Below, piece by piece: positions 1 through 8,176 of a stretch of DNA of 64,000 nt; position 1 is the stretch's first letter; each line of letters begins with the position of its first letter. A program made the translations under genes and the position numbers. Under the pieces are notes generated by a model, which did not search any database, was not told the DNA's origin, and saw only the letters and a program-made list of their open reading frames with translations. The DNA comes from Salinicola salarius (GTDB lineage Bacteria; Pseudomonadota; Gammaproteobacteria; Pseudomonadales; Halomonadaceae): assembly GCF_002179555.1 (NCBI RefSeq), contig NZ_NHOU01000009.1, positions 99,763 through 163,762 of the forward strand. Reading direction: 5' to 3'.

Positions 1-1
1 T

Positions 2-199
2 GAGACCGGCGTGGCGTTGCTGCCGGGCAGTGCGTTCGGTTGCGATCCCGCCCAGCTCACGGTGCGTCTGGCCTATGTGGATTTCGATGGCGAGACGCTG
101 CTGGCGCAGCAGCCGCAGCGCCATGACGATCCCATGGCGTTACCGGCGCTGAGCAAGGTCCGCGACGGTGTTCAGGCTATCGTCGAATGGTTACCATGA
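2..199 (+). CDS. PLP-dependent aminotransferase, C-terminal fragment cut by the window edge
   Basis: Only the last 65 codons are present; the reading frame is open from base 2 to the TGA at 197-199. The visible tail carries ALLPGSAFG followed by RLAYVDFDG, the pattern found near the C-terminus of class I/II (fold type I) aminotransferases, where the Arg of xxRLA usually contacts the substrate carboxylate. Family membership follows from this motif; the substrate cannot be read from the fragment. The start and the PLP lysine lie outside the window. Confidence 0.7.
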   Translation, partial: ETGVALLPGSAFGCDPAQLTVRLAYVDFDGETLLAQQPQRHDDPMALPALSKVRDGVQAIVEWLP

Positions 200-339
200 G
201 CGGAGGACTGATTGGGAAATAGCGCTCAAGTTTCTTAAGGAAACATTAAATTTCCTCGAGAAACACTTCTGCGGGGAACTCTCCGCCATGAGTGGCATCC
301 CATGACAGCACATGCATAAAATCGTACTTGGAGGTATTC

Positions 340-729
340 ATGCAAAGGATCACTGCATTTCTCGCGGCAGCAATGATGACGACCGGTCTCGCCAGCGTAC
401 CAGCCATGGCGCAGGACCAGAACGCAGCCGGCAGCGGTTCGCAGACACAGGCACCTGCCCAGAACTTTTCCGATGATCAGTTGCAGCAGTTCGCCGATGC
501 CTCTCAGAACATCGCGATGATCTCTCAGGATTACACCGAGCAGCTGCAGAACGCCTCCGATGAAAGCGAGCAACAGGAGATTCGTCAGCAGGCCAATGAC
601 GAAATGGTGCAGGCGGTTCAGGACAGCGGCATGAGTGTCGAGCAGTTCAACTCCATCGGCCAGGCCATCCAGCAGGACCCGCAGCTGATGCAGCGCGTCA
701 AGGGCATGGTCCAGCAGCCGCAGCAGTAA
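340..729 (+). CDS. DUF4168-type small periplasmic protein
   Basis: The product has 129 residues. Start ATG 340 is chosen because a GGAGG lies 8 bases upstream and because a signal peptide begins there (hydrophobic to about residue 24, ending SVPAMA before QDQ). An upstream in-frame ATG at 292 would add 16 codons with no RBS. The mature protein is Gln-rich and helical: NFSDDQLQQFADA, then a region ending QLMQRVKGM, as in DUF4168 proteins, which are periplasmic and of unknown function. It is monocistronic, with a strong terminator 40 bp after the stop. Confidence 0.75.
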   Translation: MQRITAFLAAAMMTTGLASVPAMAQDQNAAGSGSQTQAPAQNFSDDQLQQFADASQNIAMISQDYTEQLQNASDESEQQEIRQQANDEMVQAVQDSGMSVEQFNSIGQAIQQDPQLMQRVKGMVQQPQQ

Positions 730-767
730 TCGTATCAGGGTGCAGCGGCCTGTCAGGCCCGCACATG

Positions 768-801
768 AAAAAACCGCCGACATCGAGTCGGCGGTTTTTT
801 T
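768..801 (+). terminator. Rho-independent terminator after the DUF4168 gene
   Basis: An 11-bp stem (AAACCGCCGAC / GTCGGCGGTTT) with a 5-base loop is followed by seven T on the plus strand. The A run at its other side makes it potentially bidirectional, also ending the convergent PRC-barrel gene. Confidence 0.9.
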
Positions 802-847
802 GTGCTAGTCATCTAGCGGTTCGACGCTCCAGGGGAGCGTGATGCGA

Positions 848-1381
848 TCAGTTGTTGTCGATCGCGTCGCTGGCGTCGTCAAGAAGGTCGGAGGTGGCAG
901 CCTTGGTGTCTTCCCAGGCACTGGAAGCCCCTTGCTTGGTGTTTTCCCAGGCGTCGGCAGCCTGCGTCTTGGCCTGTTGCCACCAGTCGTTATCGTATTC
1001 GGGCTGCTGCTTCAGCGCACTTTCGTCCATGTCGAGAACGACGCGATACTCGATGTTGTCGAGGTTATCGTCGTTGTTGGTTTCGACCGTGAAGTCGCCT
1101 TTCTGGACCACGAAGTCCTTGTCGCCTATGTCGAGTACGCCACCGGCTTCGACGACCAGGGCCTGGATGCTCATGTCTTCGCCCAGCAGGATGTCGTCGA
1201 CGTCGCCAATGTCTTCATTCGGTTGGCTGGACAGGAAGACGTCTGCATCCATCAGTTCATCGGCGGAATAGAGGCCTTGCGGGCCCGTATTGTCCTGCGC
1301 CAGGGCGGCCTGGGACATCATCACGCTGCCGGCTGCCAGCGTGGCCACGCCGAGTGTCTGCTTCCATGACAGGTTTTGCAT
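848..1381 (-). CDS. PRC-barrel domain periplasmic protein
   Basis: The product has 177 residues. A signal peptide (MQNLSWKQ..., cleavage likely after SQAALA at about 28) is followed by a PRC-barrel-like region (about residues 38-112) containing LMDADVFLSSQPNEDIGDVDDILL, where a beta-barrel strand pattern ends in an Asp-rich loop. The C-terminal third is a Trp/Ala/Asp-rich amphipathic tail (DAWENTKQGASSAWEDTK) that repeats a roughly 13-residue pattern. Proteins of this type are common in salt-adapted Halomonadaceae envelopes; no specific role is known. The gene converges on the DUF4168 gene. Confidence 0.75.
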   Translation of the reverse strand: MQNLSWKQTLGVATLAAGSVMMSQAALAQDNTGPQGLYSADELMDADVFLSSQPNEDIGDVDDILLGEDMSIQALVVEAGGVLDIGDKDFVVQKGDFTVETNNDDNLDNIEYRVVLDMDESALKQQPEYDNDWWQQAKTQAADAWENTKQGASSAWEDTKAATSDLLDDASDAIDNN

Positions 1382-1413
1382 CTGTGTCTCCTTGCCTTGC
1401 GGCTTCTTGGGCG

Positions 1414-1477
1414 TGCAGCTTTCTGTGCATGCAGCTATCTATGCACGTGACTATCTATGCATGCAACTCTCTGTAAT
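1414..1477. repeat. Four imperfect 16-bp tandem repeats upstream of the PRC-barrel gene
   Basis: Units begin at 1414, 1430, 1446 and 1462; the two central units share ACTATCTATGCA or GCTATCTATGCA, and the outer ones differ at a few positions. The array starts 33 bp upstream of the PRC-barrel start codon, inside its presumed 5' leader or promoter. Function is unknown; it could be a reiterated regulator site or slippage-derived. Confidence 0.7.
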
Positions 1478-1546
1478 CCATTAATTTTTAAAAGATTACA
1501 CTTTGTAATGTAGTTGCTCACTGTGCTTTTGCAAGCCAGGGAGGCG

Positions 1547-2422
1547 CTACAGCATGAAGGCCAGTTCCAGCGGCAGGTACACGAAGGCCAGCACGGTGGA
1601 GCAGAAAACCAGACTGGCGACGTACTCCGGTTCGCGACGAGAACGTTGCGCGAACAGGTAGTTGTAGACGGCGACCGGCATGCTCATCTGGAGCGCCACG
1701 GCGCTGGCGGCCACTGGCGGCAGGCCGAACCACGCCGCGATGCCGAACGAGAGGGCCAGCGCGATGGGCACGCGGCACAGCGTGAACAGAAATCCCGAAG
1801 ACAAGCTGCGGGCCTGGATGCTGGCCAGCGAGACGCCCAGGGTGATCAGCATCAGCGGGATGGTCAGGCCGGAAAGAAGGTGGACGGTATTGCCGAGCCA
1901 CGCCGGCAGATGGACGCCGGACAGCAGCAGCACCAGCGAGATGGCGATGCTGTATAACGTGGGATTGCGGACCAGCATCTTCCAGGGGTTGCCGCGCGTC
2001 GCCATCATCATGCCGACGGTGAACTGGATCAGCGCATTGGCGACCCAGGCCGTCATGGCGAAGGTGAATCCTTCCTTGCCGAAGGCGTAAAGCGAAACCG
2101 GCAAACCCATGTTGCCGGCATTGGGATACATCATCGGTGAGATGATCACCTGCCAGGGTTTGCCCAGCAGCCTGGCGACGCCGAAACTCGCTACCGCCAT
2201 GCCGGCGAGCACCACGAAAGTCGTGGCGAGGGTGCGCCCGAAGGTGTGAGGGTCGACCTCGGCATTGGCGAGGGAGGCCAGGACCAGTGCCGGCGTACCG
2301 ATGTTGAATACCAGCTTGGTGACGAACTCGGTGGGATAGCTCAACCCCAGGCGAATCCAGCCGAACCCGATGCTCGCTCCAACCAGGACTGGTGCCATGA
2401 CCGCGAACAGTTGAGCAAGCAT
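1547..2422 (-). CDS. AEC-family (auxin efflux carrier-like) transporter
   Basis: A 291-residue integral membrane protein with about ten hydrophobic segments, the size and layout of the bacterial AEC family (YfdV/MleP type carriers of malate, malonate and other small carboxylates). Characteristic features are the start MLAQLFAVMAPVLVGASIGFGW, the conserved PMMYPNAGNMGLPVSLYAFG segment in the first half (about residues 96-115) and the second repeat with PLMLITLGVSLAS. It acts in the inner membrane. No neighbouring enzyme identifies the substrate, and it is monocistronic. Confidence 0.85.
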   Translation of the reverse strand: MLAQLFAVMAPVLVGASIGFGWIRLGLSYPTEFVTKLVFNIGTPALVLASLANAEVDPHTFGRTLATTFVVLAGMAVASFGVARLLGKPWQVIISPMMYPNAGNMGLPVSLYAFGKEGFTFAMTAWVANALIQFTVGMMMATRGNPWKMLVRNPTLYSIAISLVLLLSGVHLPAWLGNTVHLLSGLTIPLMLITLGVSLASIQARSLSSGFLFTLCRVPIALALSFGIAAWFGLPPVAASAVALQMSMPVAVYNYLFAQRSRREPEYVASLVFCSTVLAFVYLPLELAFML

Positions 2423-2556
2423 CGAATATCCTTGAGCCCTTTAGCCTGACTGAGGGCGGTGAGAGAGAGCGACAAAAATGGAAGCCCGTATTGTCGTCAA
2501 TCCATCAGGCGACTGGCAATGCGCGTTTGCCGATCACCGCCACGTGCCCCTGCCGA

Positions 2557-3576
2557 TCAGGCCATTTCGACCACGATGCGTCCATGGTGGTTGGCGCAGG
2601 TTTCCAGATAGCGATGTGCCTCGACCATCTCCTCGAACGAGAAGCGGTAGTCGATCTGCGGCTTGATCTTGCCGGCCCGGGTCATCCGCTCGACCTCGGC
2701 AATGGCTCGATCCAGTGCTTCCCGGTTCTGGGGGATGCCCAGCTCCGGCTTGCCGCTGAAGTTGGAGAGGCAGTGCACATGGAACTGGATGTTCTTGCGG
2801 AAGGCGGCCTGAGCCGGGAACGTGGTCTGGTTGCCTCCCAACAACCCGTAGAGCACCAGGCGCCCGCGGGGTGCCATGACGTCGCCCAGCAGGTTCATCT
2901 GGGGGCCGCCCAGCGCATCGAGCACCACATCGACCCCATGGTGATCGGTCAGCTTGCCGATCCGGGTGACGAGATCCTGGGTTTCCGTGTGAATCACCGC
3001 GTCGGCGCCCAGAGACTTGAGATAGTCGATCGCTGACTCGTGCGGTGTCGCCGCGATGACCCGGGCGCCCAGCGCATGGGCGATCTGGACGGCGTAGGGG
3101 CCGCCGATATGGCAGGCGCCAGTGATTAGCACCGTTTCGCCGGGTTTGAGATCGGCGACCTCGCGGAATCCCAGCCAGCTGATCAGCGACGGAACGTAGT
3201 GAACGCTGGCTTCGGCCGGGGTCAGGCAATCCGGATAGGCAATGAGCGCCTCGGCCGGCAGCAGCACGCGCTCGGCGTGTGCCATATACTGGTTGGGGTC
3301 GAACGCGGGGATCGATGCGACGCGCTCCCCCGGCGAGAAGGCGGTCACGCCCGGGCCGATGGCAATGACCGTACCGGCCATTTCGCTACCCGTGCCGGCC
3401 GGTAGTCTGGCCTCCGTGGGCGCCATGTTGCGCCGCCACAGGATGTCGTACCAGTTGAGACCGAGCGCCTCGGTTTCGATCAGGACTTCCCCGGCTGCGG
3501 GGTGCGGGTCGTCGCGCTCAATGATTTCCAGAACGTCGGCGTCGCCGAAACGTTGAAACTGTATCGCACGTGACAT
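2557..3576 (-). CDS. Zinc-independent MDR-family (quinone-oxidoreductase-like) NADPH dehydrogenase
   Basis: The product has 339 residues. Start MSRAIQFQRFGDADV (base 3576) is preferred over the ATG four codons upstream because it aligns with the usual family N-terminus. The GroES-like domain (about 1-125) has the GTGSEMAGTVIAIGPGV motif. The Rossmann domain has a nucleotide-binding loop around 152-159 (TGACHIGG). The catalytic and structural zinc Cys ligands of classical alcohol dehydrogenases are absent, which favours a quinone oxidoreductase or enoyl reductase activity. It is divergent from a LysR-type gene that probably controls it. Confidence 0.85.
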   Translation of the reverse strand: MSRAIQFQRFGDADVLEIIERDDPHPAAGEVLIETEALGLNWYDILWRRNMAPTEARLPAGTGSEMAGTVIAIGPGVTAFSPGERVASIPAFDPNQYMAHAERVLLPAEALIAYPDCLTPAEASVHYVPSLISWLGFREVADLKPGETVLITGACHIGGPYAVQIAHALGARVIAATPHESAIDYLKSLGADAVIHTETQDLVTRIGKLTDHHGVDVVLDALGGPQMNLLGDVMAPRGRLVLYGLLGGNQTTFPAQAAFRKNIQFHVHCLSNFSGKPELGIPQNREALDRAIAEVERMTRAGKIKPQIDYRFSFEEMVEAHRYLETCANHHGRIVVEMA

Positions 3577-3632
3577 CGTGCACCTCAATGATTCCAGAGC
3601 TTGCCCCGACTCTATCGGCGATGACAGGCAAA

Positions 3633-3656
3633 CACTATGCTCGAAGATCGATAGTG
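3633..3656. promoter_or_regulatory. Candidate LysR operator in the divergent promoter region
   Basis: A perfect inverted repeat CACTAT-N12-ATAGTG contains the T-N11-A-like spacing typical of LysR-type operators and lies between the two divergent genes (57 bp and 100 bp from their starts). Assignment to the adjacent LysR protein is inference. Confidence 0.45.
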
Positions 3657-3755
3657 GTTATAACGCTTATCGATACAGAACCCCGATGGCGGTCGCCGTC
3701 GGCGGGCTCCGGGAGCAAGGAGCGGGGGCCGCCGGCCGTCGAAGGGAGGAGATGC

Positions 3756-4667
3756 ATGAACCGTAGTGACCTGCGCGGGGTGGATTTCAAGCTGCTGGTC
3801 GTGTTCGAGACCCTGATGCAGGAGCGCAGCGTCTCGCGGGCCGCGGAGCGACTGTTTCTGGGCCAGCCGGCCACCAGCGCCTCCCTGGCCAGGCTCAGGG
3901 ATGTCTTCAACGACCCGTTGCTGGTGAGAACCGGCCGCCAGATGGTGCCGACCGCTCGCGCTGAGCAGATCTACGAACAGTTGCAGCCTGCCCTCGATGC
4001 CATCTCCAACGTGCTCAGCCGTACCAGCGATTTCGACCCCGAGACCAGCGAGGCGGTGTTTCGAATCGGGCTGAGCGACGATATCGAATTCGCCCTGCTG
4101 CCGGCGCTGCTCAAGCGGTTGCGGACCGAAGCGCCGGGCATCGTGCTGGTGGTCCGGCGGGCCGATTTTCATCTGATGCCGCAACTGCTCAATACCGGCG
4201 AAGTGACCGTTGCCGCCGGCTATGCGCGGGAGCTGCCGGCCAATGCGAAGCAGAAGATCCTGCGCCACAGCCGCGCCAAGGTACTGCGGGCGGACAGCCG
4301 CCCCGGGGCGTTGACCCTCGACGACTACTGCGAACGGCCGCATGCGCTGGTGTCGTTCGATGGCGATCTCAATGGCTATGTCGACGACCTGCTCGCCGAG
4401 AAAGGGCGCAAGCGCCGCATCGTGCTGGCCGTCCCGCAGTTCAACAGTCTGGCATCGCTGTTGCGGGATACCGACATGGTCGCCACCGTGCCGGATTACG
4501 CCGCGGACGTGCTGGCGGCACAGGGCGGGTTGCGGGTGGACGAGATGCCGCTGGAGCGTGCGCCGTCGCCGTTGAGCATGGTGTGGCAGAGCGTCTACGA
4601 CAACGACCCTGCCGAGCGTTGGCTGCGCTCGCGAATTCAGATGATGTTCTCCGACGACGAAACGTGA
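3756..4667 (+). CDS. LysR-family transcriptional regulator
   Basis: The product has 303 residues. Start ATG 3756 (MNRSDLRGVDFKLL) has GGGAGGAG 5-12 bases upstream; an in-frame extension to 3570 lacks family similarity. The winged HTH covers about residues 8-66 (VSRAAERLFLGQPATSASLARLR), and DPLLVRTGRQMVPTARAE matches the NodD/SyrM/LeuO-like branch of the family. The effector domain occupies 95-303. The gene is divergent from the quinone-oxidoreductase gene with a candidate palindromic operator between them, so local regulation is likely; the ligand is unknown. Confidence 0.9.
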   Translation: MNRSDLRGVDFKLLVVFETLMQERSVSRAAERLFLGQPATSASLARLRDVFNDPLLVRTGRQMVPTARAEQIYEQLQPALDAISNVLSRTSDFDPETSEAVFRIGLSDDIEFALLPALLKRLRTEAPGIVLVVRRADFHLMPQLLNTGEVTVAAGYARELPANAKQKILRHSRAKVLRADSRPGALTLDDYCERPHALVSFDGDLNGYVDDLLAEKGRKRRIVLAVPQFNSLASLLRDTDMVATVPDYAADVLAAQGGLRVDEMPLERAPSPLSMVWQSVYDNDPAERWLRSRIQMMFSDDET

Positions 4668-4749
4668 CCGGTGTGCGAAACGGCCCATCACACGCCAGCC
4701 ATGGCACTTCCGGGGATCTGCCGACCTGACGCGGCTTGACTTCATCAGT

Positions 4750-4768
4750 GAAGATCAGAATCATTCGC
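4750..4768 (+). promoter_or_regulatory. Candidate Fur box upstream of the siderophore-type ABC exporter
   Basis: GAAGATCAGAATCATTCGC matches the 19-bp consensus Fur box at 13 of 19 positions by eye, including the central AATCATT core. It lies about 150 bp before the exporter start. Iron repression of the exporter is inferred. Confidence 0.5.
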
Positions 4769-4915
4769 GCCTGCGGTCAGCCGAGGAGATCTCGGCGCCG
4801 CGCGCCTCGTTCGACGCCTCGACTCGTCAGCTCGGCCCGCGTTGCGATGAAACGCCGCCGTCGCTGATTCGTGCAGGCCTCCCGATCGAGCCCAATCGCC
4901 GGCTACGGAATCCGA

Positions 4916-6592
4916 ATGGAACTACTGCGCGTCGTCTTTCGTCACTATCGCTGGCCGTTCATCGGCGTCATGCTGCTCAGTCTGCTGAGCGCGGCGCTGG
5001 GGATCGGCGTCATCGCCTTCATCAACCACTACCTGATCGTCACCGACGGCACCGCGATGACCGCGTTGCTGCCTTTCATCGGGCTGGTGGCGCTGCTTCT
5101 GGCAGTCACGCTGGGATCGCAGCTGGCACTGACGACGCTGGGCCACCATTTCGTCTACCGGTTACGCGGCCGCCTGATCAAGCGCATTCTCGATACCGAC
5201 ATCGAACGTCTCGAGCAGCTCGGCAGCGCGCATCTGCTGTCGTGCCTTTCCAGCGACATCCGCAACGTGACCATCGCCTTCGTCCGGCTGCCGGAACTGG
5301 TGCAGGGCGTCGTCATCACGCTGGCTTCCGTCGCCTACCTGTTCTGGCTCTCGCCGCCGCTGCTGCTGATCACGGCGATCTGGATTGCCGTGACCATGCT
5401 GGTCGGCTGGTGGCTGGTATCGAAGGTTTATCACCACATTCATATTACCCGCACCACCGACAGCCGGCTCTACCAGGACTACGAGACGATCATTCACGGG
5501 CGCAAGGAGCTGGCGCTCAACCGCGACCGCGCCCGGCACCTACTGGAAGAGGTCTACGGTGACAATGCCCGCACCTATCGCGATCACATCATTCGCGCCG
5601 ACACCTACCACCTGAGCGCGGGCAACTGGACCAACATCATGATGCTGGGGGCCATCGGCCTGGTGTTCTTCCTGGCCAACGGTCTGGGCTGGTCGAATAC
5701 CGCCGTGGCGGCGACGTTCTCGCTGACCCTGCTGTTTCTGCGCTCGCCGCTGATCCAGGCCGTCGGTGCGACGCCGACGCTGATCACCGCGCAGGTTTCC
5801 TTCGACAGGCTGCGCGAGCTGGCGCTGGCCGAGTACCGTGAAGATTTCGATCTGGTCGAAACGCACAGCGAGTGGCAGTCGCTGGAGCTGCGCGACATCA
5901 CCTATCGCTACCCGGCCAGGGCGGGGCGGGAAGGCTTTGCGCGCGTGGGTTTCGAAATAGGCCCGATCAATCTGCGCCTGGAGCGTGGCGAGCAGGTCTA
6001 CCTGATCGGCGGCAACGGCAGCGGCAAGTCGACGCTGGCCAAGCTGTTGACCGGGCTCTACCGCCCGCACTCGGGCGAGATCCGTATCGATGACGAGGCC
6101 ATCGACGAGGCGGGGTGGCATCGCTACCGGCAGCGTTTCTCCGCGGTCTACACCGATTTTCACCAGTTCGATCGGCTGATGGGGCCGCATGGCGGCAGCG
6201 CCGATCCCGCCCTGCTGGACAACTGGCTGCAGACGCTGCAGCTCGCCCGCAAGCTGCAGCTCGAGGACGGCCGAATCCTCGATACCGAACTCTCCCAGGG
6301 GCAGCGCAAGCGCCTCGCACTGCTGATGGCGCTGGTCGAGCAGCGTCAGATCCTGCTGCTGGACGAGTGGGCCGCGGACCAGGATCCGCAGTTCCGCCGC
6401 GCCTTCTATCGCGAGCTGATGCCGCGTTTCCGCGAACTCGGCATCACGGTCTTCGCGATCAGCCACGACGATCACTATTTCGCCCACGCCGACCGGCTAC
6501 TGGAGATGCGCGATGGCCAGCTGCGCGAACTGACCGGCGACGAGCGTGAGCTGGCCAGTCGTGACGCCGTGGCCAGGATCGACACGCCCTGA
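4916..6592 (+). CDS. Siderophore/cyclic-peptide export ABC transporter, fused permease-ATPase (PvdE/SyrD type)
   Basis: The product has 558 residues from ATG 4916 ([15 protein letters not shown]); a GTG at 4871 would add 15 codons with no membrane or family character. An N-terminal six-helix ABC permease (about 10-310) is followed by an ATPase with Walker [10 protein letters not shown] (365-373), signature LSQGQRKRL (about 459-467) and Walker [12 protein letters not shown] (about 480-490). DEWAADQDP is characteristic of the PvdE/SyrD/YojI group that moves siderophores or peptides from cytoplasm to periplasm. An upstream Fur box supports a siderophore role, although the siderophore genes lie 24 kb away. 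No NRPS is visible. Confidence 0.85.
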   Translation: MELLRVVFRHYRWPFIGVMLLSLLSAALGIGVIAFINHYLIVTDGTAMTALLPFIGLVALLLAVTLGSQLALTTLGHHFVYRLRGRLIKRILDTDIERLEQLGSAHLLSCLSSDIRNVTIAFVRLPELVQGVVITLASVAYLFWLSPPLLLITAIWIAVTMLVGWWLVSKVYHHIHITRTTDSRLYQDYETIIHGRKELALNRDRARHLLEEVYGDNARTYRDHIIRADTYHLSAGNWTNIMMLGAIGLVFFLANGLGWSNTAVAATFSLTLLFLRSPLIQAVGATPTLITAQVSFDRLRELALAEYREDFDLVETHSEWQSLELRDITYRYPARAGREGFARVGFEIGPINLRLERGEQVYLIGGNGSGKSTLAKLLTGLYRPHSGEIRIDDEAIDEAGWHRYRQRFSAVYTDFHQFDRLMGPHGGSADPALLDNWLQTLQLARKLQLEDGRILDTELSQGQRKRLALLMALVEQRQILLLDEWAADQDPQFRRAFYRELMPRFRELGITVFAISHDDHYFAHADRLLEMRDGQLRELTGDERELASRDAVARIDTP

Positions 6593-6617
6593 CGGCATGA
6601 CCGGCGGGGCGGCCTGA

Positions 6618-8006
6618 CTACAGCGACAGGCCGCCGTCGTCGAAGACGAGCTCCTGGATGCCTACCAGCGTCGCTTCGATGCCGTTGCCGTCGACGATTA
6701 CCCGATCGTCGTGCCGGTCGACGACATAGTCGTCGCGGTCGCCCTCCATCCGGGCGATGTCATGGCCATCGCCACCATCGAGCCAGTCTTCTCCCCAGCC
6801 GCTGCCGGGGGCGAGAATGTCGTCGCCATCGCCGCCGAACAGCGTATCGCTGCCCGTACCGCCGAACAGCGTCACCCCGTCGTCGCTGCCGTGCACGATA
6901 TCGTCTCGACGCGAGCCGACGACATCGTCGAAGGTGACCTCGTTGGTGGACATGTCGGTGGGGGCACCGAAGGATTCGCCTTCGTTGACCCACAATGTGG
7001 AGGAGATCTTGTCGTTGTCCGGGTCGCGGACCGAATGCTGGACATGAACGCGATTGTCATGATCGCGACCGCCGTGGAAATTGATGTCGCGATCGGTTCG
7101 GGTAACTTCGACATCGTTGCCCACCGAGGAGTGCCAGGAGGCGAACAGCAGGCCGTGACGCATCCCGCTATCGCTGAGATCGTCGAAGGTGCCGTCGTAG
7201 CTCTCGCGCAGTTCGAAGGCATAGCCGTTGCCGCCGGACCCCTTGTTGAAGCTGCCTTCGGCGGTCAGGGAGTCGGCATCCATGTCCAGCGATCGGGAGA
7301 ACTCGAAGGCGGTCGAAGGGCCGTCGATCACGGCGACATCGTCGAGCTCGCCGTCGGTAGTGTCGGCATATTCGATGGCGTGATAGCCGGTGAGGTCGTC
7401 GAGTTCGTTGCTGAACTCGTCGTCATCGGGCTCGCCCAGTTCGAAGCCGACCGAAAATCCGCGCAGCGAGACATCATCGGCGCTGTCGATTCGGGTGACC
7501 TCGGCCTCATGATGATCGAAGTCGAAATGAACGCCGCGGTCCAGCGTGATGTAGTCGCCATCGACGTCGGTCACTTTCGCCATGCTCGTTCGCAGCGGCG
7601 AGTCCAGTTCGCGCCAGTCATGATCGTCGATCTCGTTGAGATACTCGGTGTCGTTGTCCTGCGCGATGCGGATCGTGTCGCCCGCCGTCAGCGAGTCGGC
7701 ATCGTCGAGCTTGAGCACGTCCTCGCCTTCGTCGACGTCGGATTCGATCTTGCCGATCGTGTCTGCCTTCTCGCCGCTGACCAGAATGGCATTGTCGTCG
7801 TTGTCCTCCAGCGCGTCGTCGGTAAAGGTCAGTCGTGTATCGTCGCTGCCTTCGCCGACCAGAGAGACGTCTGAACGGGTAATGGTCAGGGCGTGGTCGA
7901 AGTGATATTCACCAGCCTCCAGCTTGACCGTTTCGTCGCGATTGGCCTCTTCATTGATGATCTGCTCGAGTTCCTCGGCGGTTACCTCGTTATCGACACG
8001 AATCAT
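6618..8006 (-). CDS. RTX/right-handed beta-helix secreted protein, short paralogue
   Basis: The product has 462 residues without an N-terminal signal peptide. Residues 1-370 form a pectate-lyase-like parallel beta-helix with an opening EEANRDETVKLEAGEYHFD module and a conserved MRHGLLFASWHSSVGN...NFHGGRDHDN stretch. Calcium-binding RTX nonapeptides follow (GGTGSDTLFGGDGDDI, about 385-420), implying type I secretion via a C-terminal signal. The protein is strongly acidic, as expected for a halophile. It closely resembles the central part of the larger neighbour upstream (8177-10837), so the pair arose by duplication. Carbohydrate lyase or epimerase activity is possible but no catalytic motif proves it. 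No HlyB/HlyD/TolC genes are nearby. Confidence 0.75.
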   Translation of the reverse strand: MIRVDNEVTAEELEQIINEEANRDETVKLEAGEYHFDHALTITRSDVSLVGEGSDDTRLTFTDDALEDNDDNAILVSGEKADTIGKIESDVDEGEDVLKLDDADSLTAGDTIRIAQDNDTEYLNEIDDHDWRELDSPLRTSMAKVTDVDGDYITLDRGVHFDFDHHEAEVTRIDSADDVSLRGFSVGFELGEPDDDEFSNELDDLTGYHAIEYADTTDGELDDVAVIDGPSTAFEFSRSLDMDADSLTAEGSFNKGSGGNGYAFELRESYDGTFDDLSDSGMRHGLLFASWHSSVGNDVEVTRTDRDINFHGGRDHDNRVHVQHSVRDPDNDKISSTLWVNEGESFGAPTDMSTNEVTFDDVVGSRRDDIVHGSDDGVTLFGGTGSDTLFGGDGDDILAPGSGWGEDWLDGGDGHDIARMEGDRDDYVVDRHDDRVIVDGNGIEATLVGIQELVFDDGGLSL

Positions 8007-8119
8007 GTGGCTCCCTTTTGTTGATCTGGATCAATTGGCGACGGAATCCTACGCAGTTCCAGGGCACGATAGGGATACGCTCTGTAGCGCTTTGGTTTCG
8101 TATGGTGAGAAAGATTGAC

Positions 8120-8142
8120 GCCGCATTAACGAGGAATGCGGC
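8120..8142 (-). terminator. Hairpin between the two RTX genes
   Basis: An 8-bp stem (GCCGCATT / AATGCGGC) with a 7-base loop lies 35 bp after the stop of the large RTX gene. The following T tract is interrupted (GTCAATCTTTC), so it may be a weak or factor-dependent terminator, or a processing site. Confidence 0.45.
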
Positions 8143-8176
8143 GCCGCCATCATCAAGCAGTAAGGAAAGTGGATGC

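Noticed and set aside
6711..7874. 387-codon plus-strand frame opposite the short RTX gene
   Set aside because: Mirror of Asp/Gly-rich RTX codons; the minus-strand protein has clear RTX motifs.
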